NCBI RefSeq assembly: GCF_030867095.1
Contig: NC_081832.1
Location: forward strand, 59,319,444 to 59,383,443
DNA: 64,000 nt
Direction: 5' to 3'
Source of the DNA: Alligator mississippiensis
Taxonomy: Eukaryota > Chordata > Crocodylia > Alligatoridae
The translations under genes and the position numbers were made by a program. The first letter of the stretch is position 1. Each line of letters begins with the position of its first letter. Under the pieces are notes generated by a model, which worked only from the letters and a program-made list of their open reading frames with translations, did no database searches and was not told where the DNA came from. Below, in pieces: positions 23,058-34,267 of this stretch.

Positions 23058-26000
23058 TTTTGTTGGGGCCATTGGGAAAATTTGGATCCATTTTCAGATT
23101 TAGATTTTAAAAACCCCAGCCATACACATGAGTGATGCATCTGACATCGCATCTGCTGCTTTAGACTTCACAGCTTGAATGGCCAGCTACCATTTATATA
23201 GGTGCGTCAGCTAGGTGCAGATAACAAGACACTTTGATTACTTCTCAGTAGACCTAATATTAGAAACTAATTTCTGAGAAGCTCATTTTAATGGAATTTG
23301 GTTGCTTGAATCCTTAAGCACCTTTAAAATTTCATCCTAACTCACTAATAAAGAACCTACATCTAGGCTCAAAGTATTGTGTAAAATTCCTCAGGAGAAT
23401 TCGATTATCTGCAATAATTTTCCGATTGTGGATAAAATACAGCTCCAGCAGGTGGCACCATTGGATCTCAAATACCAGTCCTCTTTTACAGGGGCTGATC
23501 CAGCCTCTGAAGTCAGTGACAGGCTGATTACAACAGGGCAGGATCAGGCCCTCAGCCAGCTAAAAGAAAAGGACTGAGTTGTAGCATGACTACCTAAGCC
23601 TCTGGGTCTTATACTAAGCTCAGCACAGTCATTTTTTTTCCTTATTTGATTTTCACAGGGCAGAATCAAAGGCTCAGCAAATCAGGCAAAGAGAAAAATA
23701 ATTACCACTTTCTAGAGGTCATGTTAAGTTTAGATTGTTAGGTGAAGTAAAGCATTTGCACATGGTTTTCAGTTTAATCAAATTATTTTTTTCCCCAAAA
23801 GATATTTTAAAGCAAATCCTGAAAGATTAAATTAAAGACGTTTTAGTTAACATAATAAAATAAGTTTCACTGTATCCACATTCCTGTTCTGATTGCTGAA
23901 AGAAATGGATTTTTTAAAAATTTTATTTTATTATTTTCTAACATCCACTACTTTTCTTTCTTCCTAACTTTTCATCAGGGTTTTATAAAAAGAGTCTGGA
24001 AATTAGGAGGCTGGAGACATGGTCTTTATGGTCCAGGCTAATGTTTTGACGCACACATTTTCCATTAATGGAACCAAATTTCCTCTGCTACTCCTTCCGT
24101 GCCACTCTTCTGCACTCTGTAGGGTTCTGATCCAATATCTGTTGAAGTTCCCCCTTGCTTTCATTGGGTTTTGGATGAAGTTTAGAGGGTAAGAAAAAAA
24201 AAATCAGTCCTGTCAGAGCTGGAGTGAATCAGGTTCTTTCTTGCCTTTGTTGTATTTCAACGTCTTCTGCTGCGAACATGAAGCAAGTCCTCAGCTGGTG
24301 TAAATTAACTTAGTTCTACTGAGTTCAAAAGAAATATGCTGATGCATACCAGGACAATATCTGGAATACAGTGACTGGGTCACTTAGGATTGATCCATCA
24401 AGTGCAAAAGCTTGCATTAGCAGTCAGCCAGCCTCCACAAACAGACACAGAAGCCTAATGAATTTAATCCAGAAGTTCCTGAACTGAAATCTATAGACCT
24501 TGCAGGTGGTCTGTAGAAAACTAGCTGGTCAAATGGAGTTATTACCGAAAGAAATGGAACAGATGTGAGAGGGAGCAAAAGTACAGAATGCGACAGCCTA
24601 TCTCCTAAACGGAAAAAACCACTCACTGCATTATAGGTTGCTAGAACATACTAGCATTTTACTAGGATTTTTTCCATGTGATGAATTTCTGTGATCATAG
24701 TCATGCTTGGGAAGGAACCGGTCTGTACAATGTCAGTTAGAAGGGGAGGCATTTAAACATTCTTTTTATTCAGATGTTCTCCACATCCTGGTAAACTTGA
24801 ATATTTCTGATCTAGGTGATTCTTGCAATGTTATATATGGGGGAAAATGTTTTGGTGTCCTGAGCAGGCAACAGCTTAATCCCATAAGCATGAGCAGTGT
24901 TTATACCTATTATTTAGGTTTTGTGCTGCAACGATTATTAGTGGACATAAAATATCTATTAAAATTGGCCACAATAATATTACACATTTCAATTAATTCA
25001 ATTTGTGTTAATCAAATAGCATTTTCATCTTGTAGAGACAAACTTTTATCTCAGGCATGCTAGAGATTTTACTTACTTTTTACGTGGATTTCAGGCCTGC
25101 ATCTGTAGCGTAGTAACTGGGACAGCTAAGTGGCTCAGAAATGTTAATAATTTCTATAGACCTACTAAGTTACGTGATTAAAGTAGAAATGTAACTAACA
25201 TGAGACCAATATTTTGTTATGATCAAAAGTAAGTAATCTATTATGGAAAGGTGAAAAAAACCCTTAGTCACATTTTCTTTTAGGCAAAAATTTTAATAAA
25301 ACTGCATACTCAAATAGAACAGGCAGCTCCTGAGGTTGCTTTTCAAGCAAAAGTCGAACCGTGTATTACAAGTGACTGTAAACAGAATCCGACTTTGTGC
25401 TCCTACAGCAAAGGAGAGAGAGCATAAAAAATGTGGGCACATTTACAAACACCACGGCCTCATAAATTGACATAATGTCCTTGCTCCTAGCCACAAAGAG
25501 ACAGTGTGGTTATTTCGGAGCTCAGCATTTCAGATATAAATCAGTCAAACAAACAAAGTATAACGATGCACCTAACCCAGGGAATTGTAAATTTTTCCCA
25601 GACCTGTTCAAAGCATCTGGTCAGGTTAATAAAAACTTGATTCATACAGAGAAAAGTTAGAGGCAATTAATATCATAACAATTCTTCCCTCAAAAAAGAT
25701 TTAAACAGAAAACTGAGGTTGGATGCTCTACATAACTCATTCTCTGTCCTTACAGACATTGATTCTGAAAACTAAGTGCTGTGCACTTGAATAGTATGTA
25801 AAGTGAAGCATGATGTAAATCTTGGCATGATTGGTGCCTGAATCTTTAAAGCATTTACAAAAAATGATGAATTCTTCCTCACAATAGTGATGCAAGAGAA
25901 ATTTTCCTATCTCAGATTTCCAGCTGTGAAACTGAGGCAGGGAGCAGCCTTGTCCAGAATGTGTCTCAGAACTTGCTCAGAACTAGCAAAATCACACCTT

Positions 26001-27009
26001 GCTTTTTTTTAGAAATAGTTCTCTAGTCCCATAAAATATTAAATAATATCATCTCTCAGACATCACATTGATAGGTGCATTTTAATATCATTCATGTCCC
26101 AACCAGTAAAACTAAAAGGAAAAAGGTGGATTTCTATTCTCATGGACAATATAAAAGTCATGATTATTATTCTTTTTCAGATTGCTGCAGTTAGAGGGGA
26201 AAATTGTTTTTCTGTTTCAGAGTTGAACCAGTAATGACATACCCCTAGAGACTACAAATCTATTTTTAGAGTTGTATTTGTATGTAAACTTAAGAAAGTA
26301 AATAAATGTCTAGAGAAAGATTCAAGGCTTCAGAATATACATGAAAAGAACCAAATCCGTCCGTCTAATCTGATATATCTGAGGAGATGGCTGCTGTGAG
26401 CTATATACCTAGATGCAAATCAAGCCTTAATGTACTGCTTTCTCATGTGAACCTTTGGATGTTTTCTCCTATTCTTAACATGTTTATGAGTGCTCTTTTG
26501 CGTCCATTCACATATTTTCCTGCTGTGAAGCAAGCATAAAATACGTTATTTATCCAAATTAAAAAACATGCCTGGATAAATAGGGAAGGATAGAAAGCAC
26601 TGATTTTGTGGCAGAGTTCAGCATCTTTTCTCCTTTGGTTCACAAAACAGGCACCTCAGAAAGACATCCAACACAGCCAGTAAGGTGAGGAGGGGACCAC
26701 TGAGTTCAGAGGTATAGCTGAGAAATGACTCTTTCTGCGACTTAGACATCTCATTCAAGGCTTAAAGGAAAACATCTCCATCCACATGGGAGATCCACTA
26801 TCATTCTTTGAACAAACTAACAGAGTCCACTGTTTACAGCCAGAGTCTAACAGTTAGATGAAAAAAAAAGGATGGTCTCTAGTGCTGTATTTGTAGATTT
26901 GACATTAAAACACCAGAAATTTCTTGCAAAAAGATGATATGATAAAAGATTACCAACTACTATGAATGATACTATTCTTGCTAGAAAATCAATGATTCTG
27001 TCAAATGCT
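23058..27009. other. Intergenic stretch without recognised features
   Basis: AT-rich DNA with no exon, RNA gene or clear element end. Around 24120-24190 a word pair resembling the common sauropsid motif of the type CTTTCATTGGGTTTTGGAT suggests an old unclassified repeat. Confidence 0.5.
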
Positions 27010-27440
27010 GATGGCGAAAACAAAGGTATGGCCCACCGGAATGGAGCATACTTGTACCTTACTATTTAGCATCTATACCAATGATCAACCAATTTACCCA
27101 GGCATGAGAAGTTTTATTTTATGCAGACAATTTGTGTACCACCCACAAGCTATGAACTTTGCCTAGGTCAAGGCCACATTGGCATCAGCACTCAATGGGT
27201 TGCCAGACTATTACATGAAAAATCAACTGTGCACCAACCCAAATAAAACACAGGTTAGTCTTTTCCTTCTTCGGAACCGAGATACTAGTAAGCAGCTCAG
27301 TCTAACCTGGAAGGGAATAGTTCTCACCCACTGCCCAAATCCTGTCTATTTGGAAGTGACACTAAACCTCATGCATTTGTAAAGCCCATGTAGAAAAGAT
27401 GACGTGCAAAATTAGTTCCCAGAACAACATATTAAAAAAG
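27010..27440 (+). mobile_element. Jockey-like non-LTR reverse-transcriptase relic
   Basis: Three frames together give RT motif B to the post-catalytic region: LLFSIYTNDQPIYPGMRSF, then YADNLC at the catalytic YADD position, then ALNGLPDYYMKNQLCTNPNK and TQVSLFLLRNRDTSKQLSL up to HCPNPVYLEVTL. The NIYTNDQP ... RSFIYADD ... NPxKTQVxxFHLRN order is that of jockey/I-group polymerases and not of CR1. Two frameshifts and the Asp-to-Asn change at the catalytic box show that it is dead. Confidence 0.7.
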
Positions 27441-27538
27441 CAGGTACATGGCAGGATGCACTGCATATTAGTATATTTAATAATCATAAATGTTGCCTTT
27501 GTTGTTGTGTATTCCTTTTTTGTTGAGCATGTTGCAAT

Positions 27539-27569
27539 GAGAGAGAGAGAAAAAAGAGACAAATAAGAG

Positions 27570-27601
<32 letters not shown>

Positions 27602-27620
27602 AAGAAAAAGGAGAGCAGAG
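27539..27620. repeat. (GA)n-rich purine tract
   Basis: A plus-strand purine-only tract dominated by GAGAGA, able to form triplex DNA. The opposite strand produces a spurious serine/leucine-rich frame. Confidence 0.9.
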
Positions 27621-27790
27621 AGAACCAGACACGCACACATGCACGCAGAAAACCACGTGCACAAACACAGAGAACCAGAACACATCCAGAACAGACACGT
27701 GCACACACACATCCAGAACCAGACACATGTGCACACACAGATACACAGAACCAGACAGAGGCAGACAAACACATAGAACCAGATGCGCAG
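27621..27790. repeat. CA-rich minisatellite
   Basis: Degenerate units of the type AGAACCAGACACRTGCACAC, repeated about six to seven times with variable spacing. Directly follows the GA tract. Confidence 0.75.
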
Positions 27791-28111
27791 GTGCATGGAG
27801 CCCGGCTCCTGGGCCACTGGACAAAGTCCAACCCAATAATGCCCTGATCCTGCCAGAGCCCTTGTGCTTTCCTGGGGAGCCAGTCCCCAGGATGCAGCAC
27901 AATTGGCTGAGGCCCTGGCCCAGAGCCTGCCCATCAGCCCAACCACCCACCCACCCCACACAGCTAAGCCTGCAAAAGGTGCGGTGTTCCTGGCAAGGGG
28001 CAGTGCCAGCCTTATCCTGGGGGGGGCTGGGCTGGTGCTGGGCTTGGAGCAGTTGGTAGTCAGGCGGGCTCAGTTGCAAGCCCTGCTAGAAGCAGCCTGG
28101 GCTCTGTGGTT

Positions 28112-28593
28112 GGCAGCAGCTACCAGGGCCTGGACTGGCTGCAGTTGGGAGGCTGCAAACAGCTGCTCCAGGCTTTGGCATCAGCTCCAAACTGGTGGGT
28201 GTATGCGCATCTCAGAGCGGATGGTGGGGATAGGGCCTGAGGCAGCACAGCCCTCCTGCTGTCTGCTCTGAGGTGCACGTGCAGTCGCCGCCAGCCTGGA
28301 GCTGATACCGGGGCTGTGGAGCCCAGCACAGCTGTTTGCAGCCTGCCCACTGCCTGCTGCAGCTGCCCAGAGCCCAGGCTTACTACAGACAGCTACGCTG
28401 GGCTCCAGAGCCCAGTCATCAGCTCTGTGCTGACAGTGGGGGAGAAGCTGGGGTTGCGCTGCCTCAGGCCGCTCCCCCACCATCCACTCTAAGGCGCGCG
28501 TGCACCCACCAGTATGGAGCTAATGCCGGAGCCCAGAGCAGATGTTTGCAGCCTTCTGGCTGCAACTGGCCCAGGCTCTGGGTAGCTGCTGCC
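28112..28593. repeat. Foldback with about 135-bp arms, hAT interior
   Basis: The left arm 28112-28246 is an imperfect inverted copy of 28459-28593: for example GCTGCAGTTGGGAGGCTGCA against TGCAGCCTTCTGGCTGCAAC, and TGGTGGGTGTATGCGC against GCGCGTGCACCCACCA. It appears to be the interior of the hAT whose right end is at 31122; the CR1 at 28690 has split it. Confidence 0.6.
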
Positions 28594-30951
28594 AACCATG
28601 GAGCCTGCTCTGCTTGCAGCAGGGCTTGTAACAGTCCAGCTGCCTGCTGGGAGCAGCCTGGGCTTCATGGCTGGCTGCAGCTGCCTAGAAGTCTGACTCA
28701 AGAAGTCTATGGGCCAACGAGAGGCAAAGCACTGCTCGACCTGGTACTGGCTACTGGGGATGACCTAGTTGGCGACCTAGTGATCGATGGGAAGCTGGGT
28801 GACAGCGACCACGAGCTGATCACCTTCACCATCTGTCGAAAAGCTGGCAAGTCAGTCAGCAACACGGAAGTCCTTGACTTCAGGAAAGCCGACTTTGACA
28901 AGCTCAGGAGGCTTGTCAGTGAGGCCCTAAGGGACTGTGACCACAGGGAGAGGAGAGTTCAAGAAGAGTGGTTGCTCCTCAAGGGAGCGATCCTCAATGC
29001 ACAAACTAAGTCTATTCCATCTCAGAGGAAAGGCAGCAAGAGGGCACAGCAGCCCCCCTGGCTCTCCAGGGACCTAGCAGACCTCCTGAGGCTAAAAAGA
29101 AAGGCCTACAAAGGATGGAGGATGGGAGTCACCTCCAAGGAGGATTATTCTGCACTGGTCTGGTCCTGTAGGGAGCTGACCAGGAAAGCCAAGGCTGCAA
29201 CTGAACTCCAGCTAGCTTTGAGCATCAAGGACAATAAAAAGTCCTTTTTCAGATATGTGGGGAGCCGGAGGAAAAGCAGGGGCAATATTGGACCCCTGCT
29301 GAACCAGATGGGGCAACTGACAACTGACACCCAGGGAAAAGCCAACCTATTAAATAGGTACTTTGCGTCAGTCTTTCATCAGCCCCATGGGACACCCATG
29401 CCCGCTACAGGGCCGGGAAGTCCGGGTGAGGGTGATCCCCTGCCCTCCATTAATGCTGACTTCGTGAAGGAACATCTTGAGAAGCTGGATACCTTCAAGT
29501 CAGCCAGCCCTGACAATCTTCACCCCAGGGTACTCAAGGAGCTGGCGAGCATCATAGCCCAGCCTCTAGCACGGATCTTTGAAAACTCTTGGCGCTCTGG
29601 TGTAGTGCCCAAAGACTGGAAGAAGGCCAACGTGGTGCCTATCTTCAAGAAAGGGAGGAAAGTGGATCCGGCTAACTATAGGCCCATCAGCCTGACTTCT
29701 ATCCCAGGGAAGATCTTAGAAAAGTTTATTAAGGAGGCCATCCTTAATGGACTGGCCGACGCCAACATCTTAAGGGATAGCCAGCACGGGTTTGTTGCGG
29801 GTAGGTCTTGCTTGACCAATCTCATTTCCTTCTACGACCAGGTGACCTATCACCTGGACAAGGGAGATGAGATTGATGTCATATATCTTGACTTCAAAAA
29901 AGCCTTCGATCTGGTGTCCCATGATTGTCTCTTGGAGAAACTGGCCAATTGTCGCCTTGGGTCCTCCACAATCCACTGGCTGGAAAATTGTCTCCGGGGT
30001 CGGACCCAGAGGGTAGTAATTGATGGAAGTCACTCATCGTGGTGTCCGGTGACCAGTGGGGTCCCCCAGGGCTCTGTCCTTGGACCCATACTGTTCAACA
30101 TCTTCATTAATGATGTGGACACTGGAGTCAGAAGCGAACTGGCCAAGTTCGCAGATGACACCAAACTTTGGGGCAAAGCATCCACACCAGAGGACAGGCG
30201 AATGATCCAGGCTGACCTGGACAGGCTCAGCAAGTGGGCGGACGAGAATCTGATGGTGTTCAACGCCGATAAATGCAAGGTTCTCCACCTTGGGAAAAAA
30301 AACCCGCGGCATCCTTATAGGCTCGGCAGTGCTATGTTGGCTAGCACTATGGAAGAAAGAGACTTGGGGGTCATCAGTGACCACAAGATGAACATGAGCC
30401 TGCAATGCGATGCTGCGGCTAGTAAAGCAACCAAAACGCTGGCTTGCATCCATAGATGCTTCTCAAGCAAATCCCGGGACGTCATTCTCCCCCTGTACTC
30501 GGCCTTAGTGAGGCCGCAGCTGGAGTACTGTGTCCAGTTTTGGGCTCCACAATTCAAAAAGGATGTGGAGAAGCTTGAGAGAGTCCAGAGAAGAGCCACG
30601 CGCATGATCAGTGGTCAGGGAAGCAGACCCTACGATGACAGGCTGAGAGCCCTGGGGCTCTTTAGCCTGGAAAAGCGCAGGCTCAGGGGTGATCTGATGG
30701 CCACCTACAAGTTTATCAGGGGTGACCACCAGTATCTGGGGGAACGTTTGTTCACCAGAGTGCCCCAAGGGATGACGAGGTCGAATGGTCACAAACTACT
30801 ACAAGATCGTTTCAGGCTGGACATAAGGAAGAATTTCTTTACTGTCCGAGCCCCCAAGGTCTGGAACAGCCTGCCACCGGAGGTTGTTCAAGCGCCTTCA
30901 TTGAACACCTTCAAGATGAAACTGGATGCTTATCTTGCTGGGATCCTATGA
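28336..30951 (+). CDS. CR1 ORF2 protein, C-terminal endonuclease plus complete RT (open frame)
   Basis: The 871-codon frame is uninterrupted. Residues 1-118 come from the GC-rich foldback upstream and are not CR1. From S119 the protein is CR1: the end of the AP-endonuclease domain with SDHELI (157-162), the linker, RT motifs with KKANVVPIFKKG, ANYRPISLTS and QHGFVAGRSCLTNL, motif [10 protein letters not shown] (catalytic Asp 519), motif [19 protein letters not shown], motif C FADD (605-608), motif D DLDRLSKWADENLMVFNADK, and the full C-terminal region to YLAGIL. Family knowledge: this enzyme performs target-primed reverse transcription in the nucleus. The 5' truncation removes ORF1, the promoter and most endonuclease catalytic residues, so autonomous movement is not expected. 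Translation from the 28336 ATG is speculative. Confidence 0.85.
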   Translation: MQPAHCLLQLPRAQAYYRQLRWAPEPSHQLCADSGGEAGVALPQAAPPPSTLRRACTHQYGANAGAQSRCLQPSGCNWPRLWVAAANHGACSACSRACNSPAACWEQPGLHGWLQLPRSLTQEVYGPTRGKALLDLVLATGDDLVGDLVIDGKLGDSDHELITFTICRKAGKSVSNTEVLDFRKADFDKLRRLVSEALRDCDHRERRVQEEWLLLKGAILNAQTKSIPSQRKGSKRAQQPPWLSRDLADLLRLKRKAYKGWRMGVTSKEDYSALVWSCRELTRKAKAATELQLALSIKDNKKSFFRYVGSRRKSRGNIGPLLNQMGQLTTDTQGKANLLNRYFASVFHQPHGTPMPATGPGSPGEGDPLPSINADFVKEHLEKLDTFKSASPDNLHPRVLKELASIIAQPLARIFENSWRSGVVPKDWKKANVVPIFKKGRKVDPANYRPISLTSIPGKILEKFIKEAILNGLADANILRDSQHGFVAGRSCLTNLISFYDQVTYHLDKGDEIDVIYLDFKKAFDLVSHDCLLEKLANCRLGSSTIHWLENCLRGRTQRVVIDGSHSSWCPVTSGVPQGSVLGPILFNIFINDVDTGVRSELAKFADDTKLWGKASTPEDRRMIQADLDRLSKWADENLMVFNADKCKVLHLGKKNPRHPYRLGSAMLASTMEERDLGVISDHKMNMSLQCDAAASKATKTLACIHRCFSSKSRDVILPLYSALVRPQLEYCVQFWAPQFKKDVEKLERVQRRATRMISGQGSRPYDDRLRALGLFSLEKRRLRGDLMATYKFIRGDHQYLGERLFTRVPQGMTRSNGHKLLQDRFRLDIRKNFFTVRAPKVWNSLPPEVVQAPSLNTFKMKLDAYLAGIL

Positions 30952-31034
30952 ACCCAGCTGACTTCCTGCCCTTTGGGAGGAGGGCTGGACTCGATGATCT
31001 TCCGAGGTCCCTTCCAGCCCTAATGTCTATGAAA
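28690..31034 (+). mobile_element. CR1 LINE, young-looking 5'-truncated copy
   Basis: The CR1-homologous DNA begins at GACTCAAGAAGTCTATGGGC and ends after GACTCGATGATCTTCCGAGG and TCCCTTCCAGCCCTAATG, with TCTATGA at the tail. It has no stop or frameshift over 2.26 kb of coding sequence, while the other CR1 copies in the window are broken. It is inserted in a hAT-like foldback: GC-rich arms to the left, a hAT right end to the right. Confidence 0.92.
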
Positions 31035-31122
31035 TCTAAGAAGCCAGGCTGGCAGTGGTGTGCTGAGCAAAATGGCCTCATGTGCCATACTCGGCACATG
31101 TGCTGGGGGTTGCTGACCCCTG
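31035..31122. mobile_element. Right end of hAT split by CR1
   Basis: Reversed, this end reads CAGGGGTCAGCAACCCCCAG, then GCACATGTGCCGAGTATGGC and CATTTTGCTCAGCA. It matches the start of the complete element at 36713 (CAGGGGTAGGCAACCCCTGG ... CATTTTGCTTAGCA). The matching left end was not found, so the boundary on that side is unknown. Confidence 0.6.
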
Positions 31123-31379
31123 ATATAATCCATCTCTCTCTCATGGCTGGGTTGGATGATTCTGAGCCACAAACAGGAATGAAGACTTGTCACTGCTAAG
31201 TACACCATACTCTTAGTACCTCAGAGTAAATCATCACATTTAGTACCGTGCAATTTTATACCAGGGATGATCAGTGACTATGAATGACTACAGAAGTTTC
31301 CATTTAGTAGAGGTTTCTGTTTTCAGCTGGATATTTGTCGAAAAGGAGCCACAATTCTCAATATTGATATAACCCCTTC

Positions 31380-32637
31380 TGTAGCAGGACCAGGGCCAGC
31401 AGTGGGCGCCTTTGGTGGCCAAATAGCCACTGCTTCAACCTGATTCTAGGTACTTTCCCTTCTGCTTTCGCCTGCCACCCTTTGATATAATTGTTAAATT
31501 ATGAAAGAGAAGTCCTAGAACCAGAACCTAGAATCATCCTTCCTTTGCCAGCAGATCCCTTCCTGGAACCCACTAGCCCAAACCCAGCCTGTCTGTAGTT
31601 GGGCCCTCCCGGCTCATACACGCCTCAAGGCACCCATTGCCTTAGGAACTTATGTGGGTCCACCCGTCCCTTACACTACACCCATGCCTCGTAAATTTTA
31701 TCGTCCAATTAATCCAATCAGTCTTCTTTGTAGGAGTCTTGACCTTCTCAGCCTCCACCTTTTTGTTCTTGCTGGGCCATTTATCTCAGGCCCACTGTGC
31801 TGGACCTGGCTTCTGGGCTCCAGCTTACATCCTACTCCCAGGCTCTGGCCTTGCTCCCAGGCCTCTGGCTGTGTCTTGAGCCTGGCCTTTGGCAGGACTT
31901 AAGGTGGTAATATGCCTCTTAGGCACTAATGGGACCTCCAAACCACCCCTCAGTCCCTTCCACTAACCACCAGTTGAACTCAAAGGGAAAAAGCACTCCG
32001 GCTGTAACGTAAACTTAATTTGCTCTAGGCATAGCAAATGGGCACAATAGCCCACAGTCTTGCATCAAGGCCTCCCTTAACCAGGCTTGTATTCCTTCAT
32101 AAGGGACCAGTATTTTGCTGGCAGGCCTTAGAGCAGCTCTGAAGTCAGTCCAGCATCGCCCTGCATTCTTCCTGGCCGGGAGCTCCTCATCCCCTGGTTT
32201 GCAGGGCTAGACTCCTTGGCTTAGTTTATATGCCCCTCAAGCCCTGCCCAAGTTTGGCCAGGTGCCCTATCAGCTGCTGGCATTGGCAGGGGGACTGGAG
32301 CTGGCAAGCTCCTACAGGCACCACCGTTCGTGTCAGGGCCAGAGCTGGCAAGCTCCTGCAGGCACTGCTGTTGGTGTTGGGGCTGGAGCTGGCGAGCTCC
32401 TGCTGGCACTGCTATTGGCAGCAGGAGCTGAGCTGGTGAGCTCCCGCAGGCACCGCCGCTGGCATTGGCAGTGGCCCTGTCAGGGGGGGAGGGCACATGC
32501 TCCCCGGTGCCCTCCCTATGTGTCGCCTATGAGCTGACCTGCCTGCAGGGCTGTTTATTAACCTCAGGCTTGTGACTCCCTTTATCTGGTTCACAAAACT
32601 GCTTTCCTTAAAGGGGCCATTCTGCTTTTCCGTAACA
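31380..32637 (-). mobile_element. Possible solo LTR, minus strand
   Basis: On the minus strand the segment runs from TGTTACGGAAAAGCAG to CCTGCTACA, with TG...CA ends and a promoter-like AGATAAAGGGAGTC and TTAATAAACAGCCC near the start. Length is 1.26 kb. Its termini resemble those of 21389-23057. No target duplication is visible. It contains the 44-bp minisatellite. Confidence 0.35.
32298..32473. repeat. 44-bp minisatellite, four copies
   Basis: Units begin with GAGCTGGYRAGCTCCYRCNG at 32298, 32342, 32386 and 32430, exactly 44 bases apart. Because 44 is not a multiple of three, open frames here change composition between copies. Each unit carries an inverted GAGCTGG...AGCTC core. Confidence 0.9.
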
Positions 32638-32728
32638 GGCTAAGTGTTCCCTGTTATACCTTCCTATTGCATTTGGAAAGATCAGAAAAGGCTGTATCTC
32701 AGAGTAAAGAATGTAGCATGGTCTAAGA

Positions 32729-33331
32729 CAGTGCCACTCAACCTTTTCTCTGGTGGGATGAATGGGCAGTGGACTGTCTATCTGTGGGCCAGATCTGGCC
32801 AGTGGTTCTGATCCAGCACCCAAGGTAGGTGCAGTGGGCACCATCTGGCAATGTGGAAGTGGGTAGGAGTGGCCTGGCCACAACCCAGTCCCACAGGGGA
32901 AGGGTGTTTGACCCAGCCCCACAGCAGGGAGGAAAGAGATGTGGTTTGACCGTAACCCAGGCCCATTTGGGGAAGAAAAAGTGGCCTAGCCCTGCGAAGG
33001 GGGGAAAGAGGCATGGCCTGACCCCATGAGGGGAAGGCCTTGTGGCTGGGCCCTAAGCCAACCCTCTGGGGAGAAGGAGCTTGGCCTGGTCCCGATCCAG
33101 ACATGGCAGGTTGTGGCATGCCCCAGCCCCACAGGGGGAGGGAGGCACAGCCCAGCTGCGACTGGCTGTGTGGGACTTGGGGTTTGGGAATTTGGCAGTG
33201 GGGAGTGTGGCTGTATTAATGGCAACTGGTCCTGCACTGCCAAATTTCCTGATCTATGAGGGAGTCCATGGACCAGACAGCATGGCTCTGTGGGTTGCAT
33301 TTGTCCCATGGGCCAGAGATTGAGCACCCTG
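32729..33331. mobile_element. Non-autonomous hAT (CAGNG..CTCAACC ends)
   Basis: Starts CAGTGCCACTCAACCTTTTC; the reversed end reads CAGGGTGCTCAATCTCTGGC. The flanks GTCTAAGA (32721-32728) and GTCTAGAG (33332-33339) share GTCTA, which fits an eroded duplication at the nTCTAGAn sites favoured by hATs. The interior consists of GC-rich degenerate tandems like those of 7756-9555, in opposite orientation. Confidence 0.65.
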
Positions 33332-33339
33332 GTCTAGAG

Positions 33340-34267
33340 TTTCAATCTTGTTCATTTGAATTGATTTTATTATAACCCATTTCTGAAATAAGCACTTTTG
33401 CAGTGGATGAATAAATTGAAACCTAATCGTTTTAATTTTTGTGCAGCTAGGCTATGACAATACTCTATAAGCAAGTACAGCTGTGCCTCTCAGTTGAATG
33501 GCTTTATACAATCTCCTAGTTAGTGATTAGGCTTTATACAATAGCTTCTTCTGGAGAAACATACGATGTTTATGAACATCTATGTTAAACTGCCAAACTC
33601 CTTTGGGGAGGGCAACTCCATTTGGCCATCTATTTAGTTCATTACAGAGGTTGCCAGTAACGCAGAAATAATTACATGATAAAATATAATTATTTCCTCC
33701 AGGCCACTATAGTGCACCAATTACCAGTTCTTGATAAACTGTGGATCTCATGATTGTAAATTATTTTGGATAGCTTAAACAATAGGCCAAAATAGACTGG
33801 TTCCATAAAGCGTAGTGATGATACTCTGTCTGCACTAGTTTTCCCTTCAAAGGAAGAAGTTGCAATACAGAGAGGCCTTCTGGGAGGCAAGAGGGATGAT
33901 TTGCATGACATCAATGTGGGCTAACCTTGGATGGATGCAGACTTGGAAAGATTCAACTGGTAACAGAGATTAGAGTAGATTTCCTGTGGAGGAACCAATT
34001 GGCCTTGGGATGTGGATCTGTAACAGGAGAACACAGAGCTCCAGAACATGCATTTAGATCAGCCTCTGGCACGTAGTGACTAGGATATAATTTTCTTATA
34101 GAAAGTCTCTCCTTTCTCATATATGTAACAGGGTATGCTTTTAATACTATTTCATGTTCGGAGTCCTTCAAAATATGGGTGACTGACTGGGTAAAAACCA
34201 AGATGAGATATGGATTGAGAGAGAGATGTGAAGAATCCTCCCCACCTCTTTTGGGACTTACAGCGTA
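33340..34267. other. Intergenic stretch without recognised features
   Basis: No exon, RNA gene or clear repeat end is visible here. Confidence 0.5.

Noticed and set aside
27477..28079. 200-codon minus-strand frame rich in Ser, Leu, Cys and Val
   Set aside because: It reads the reverse of the GA tract and the CA minisatellite; codon pattern is repeat-driven.
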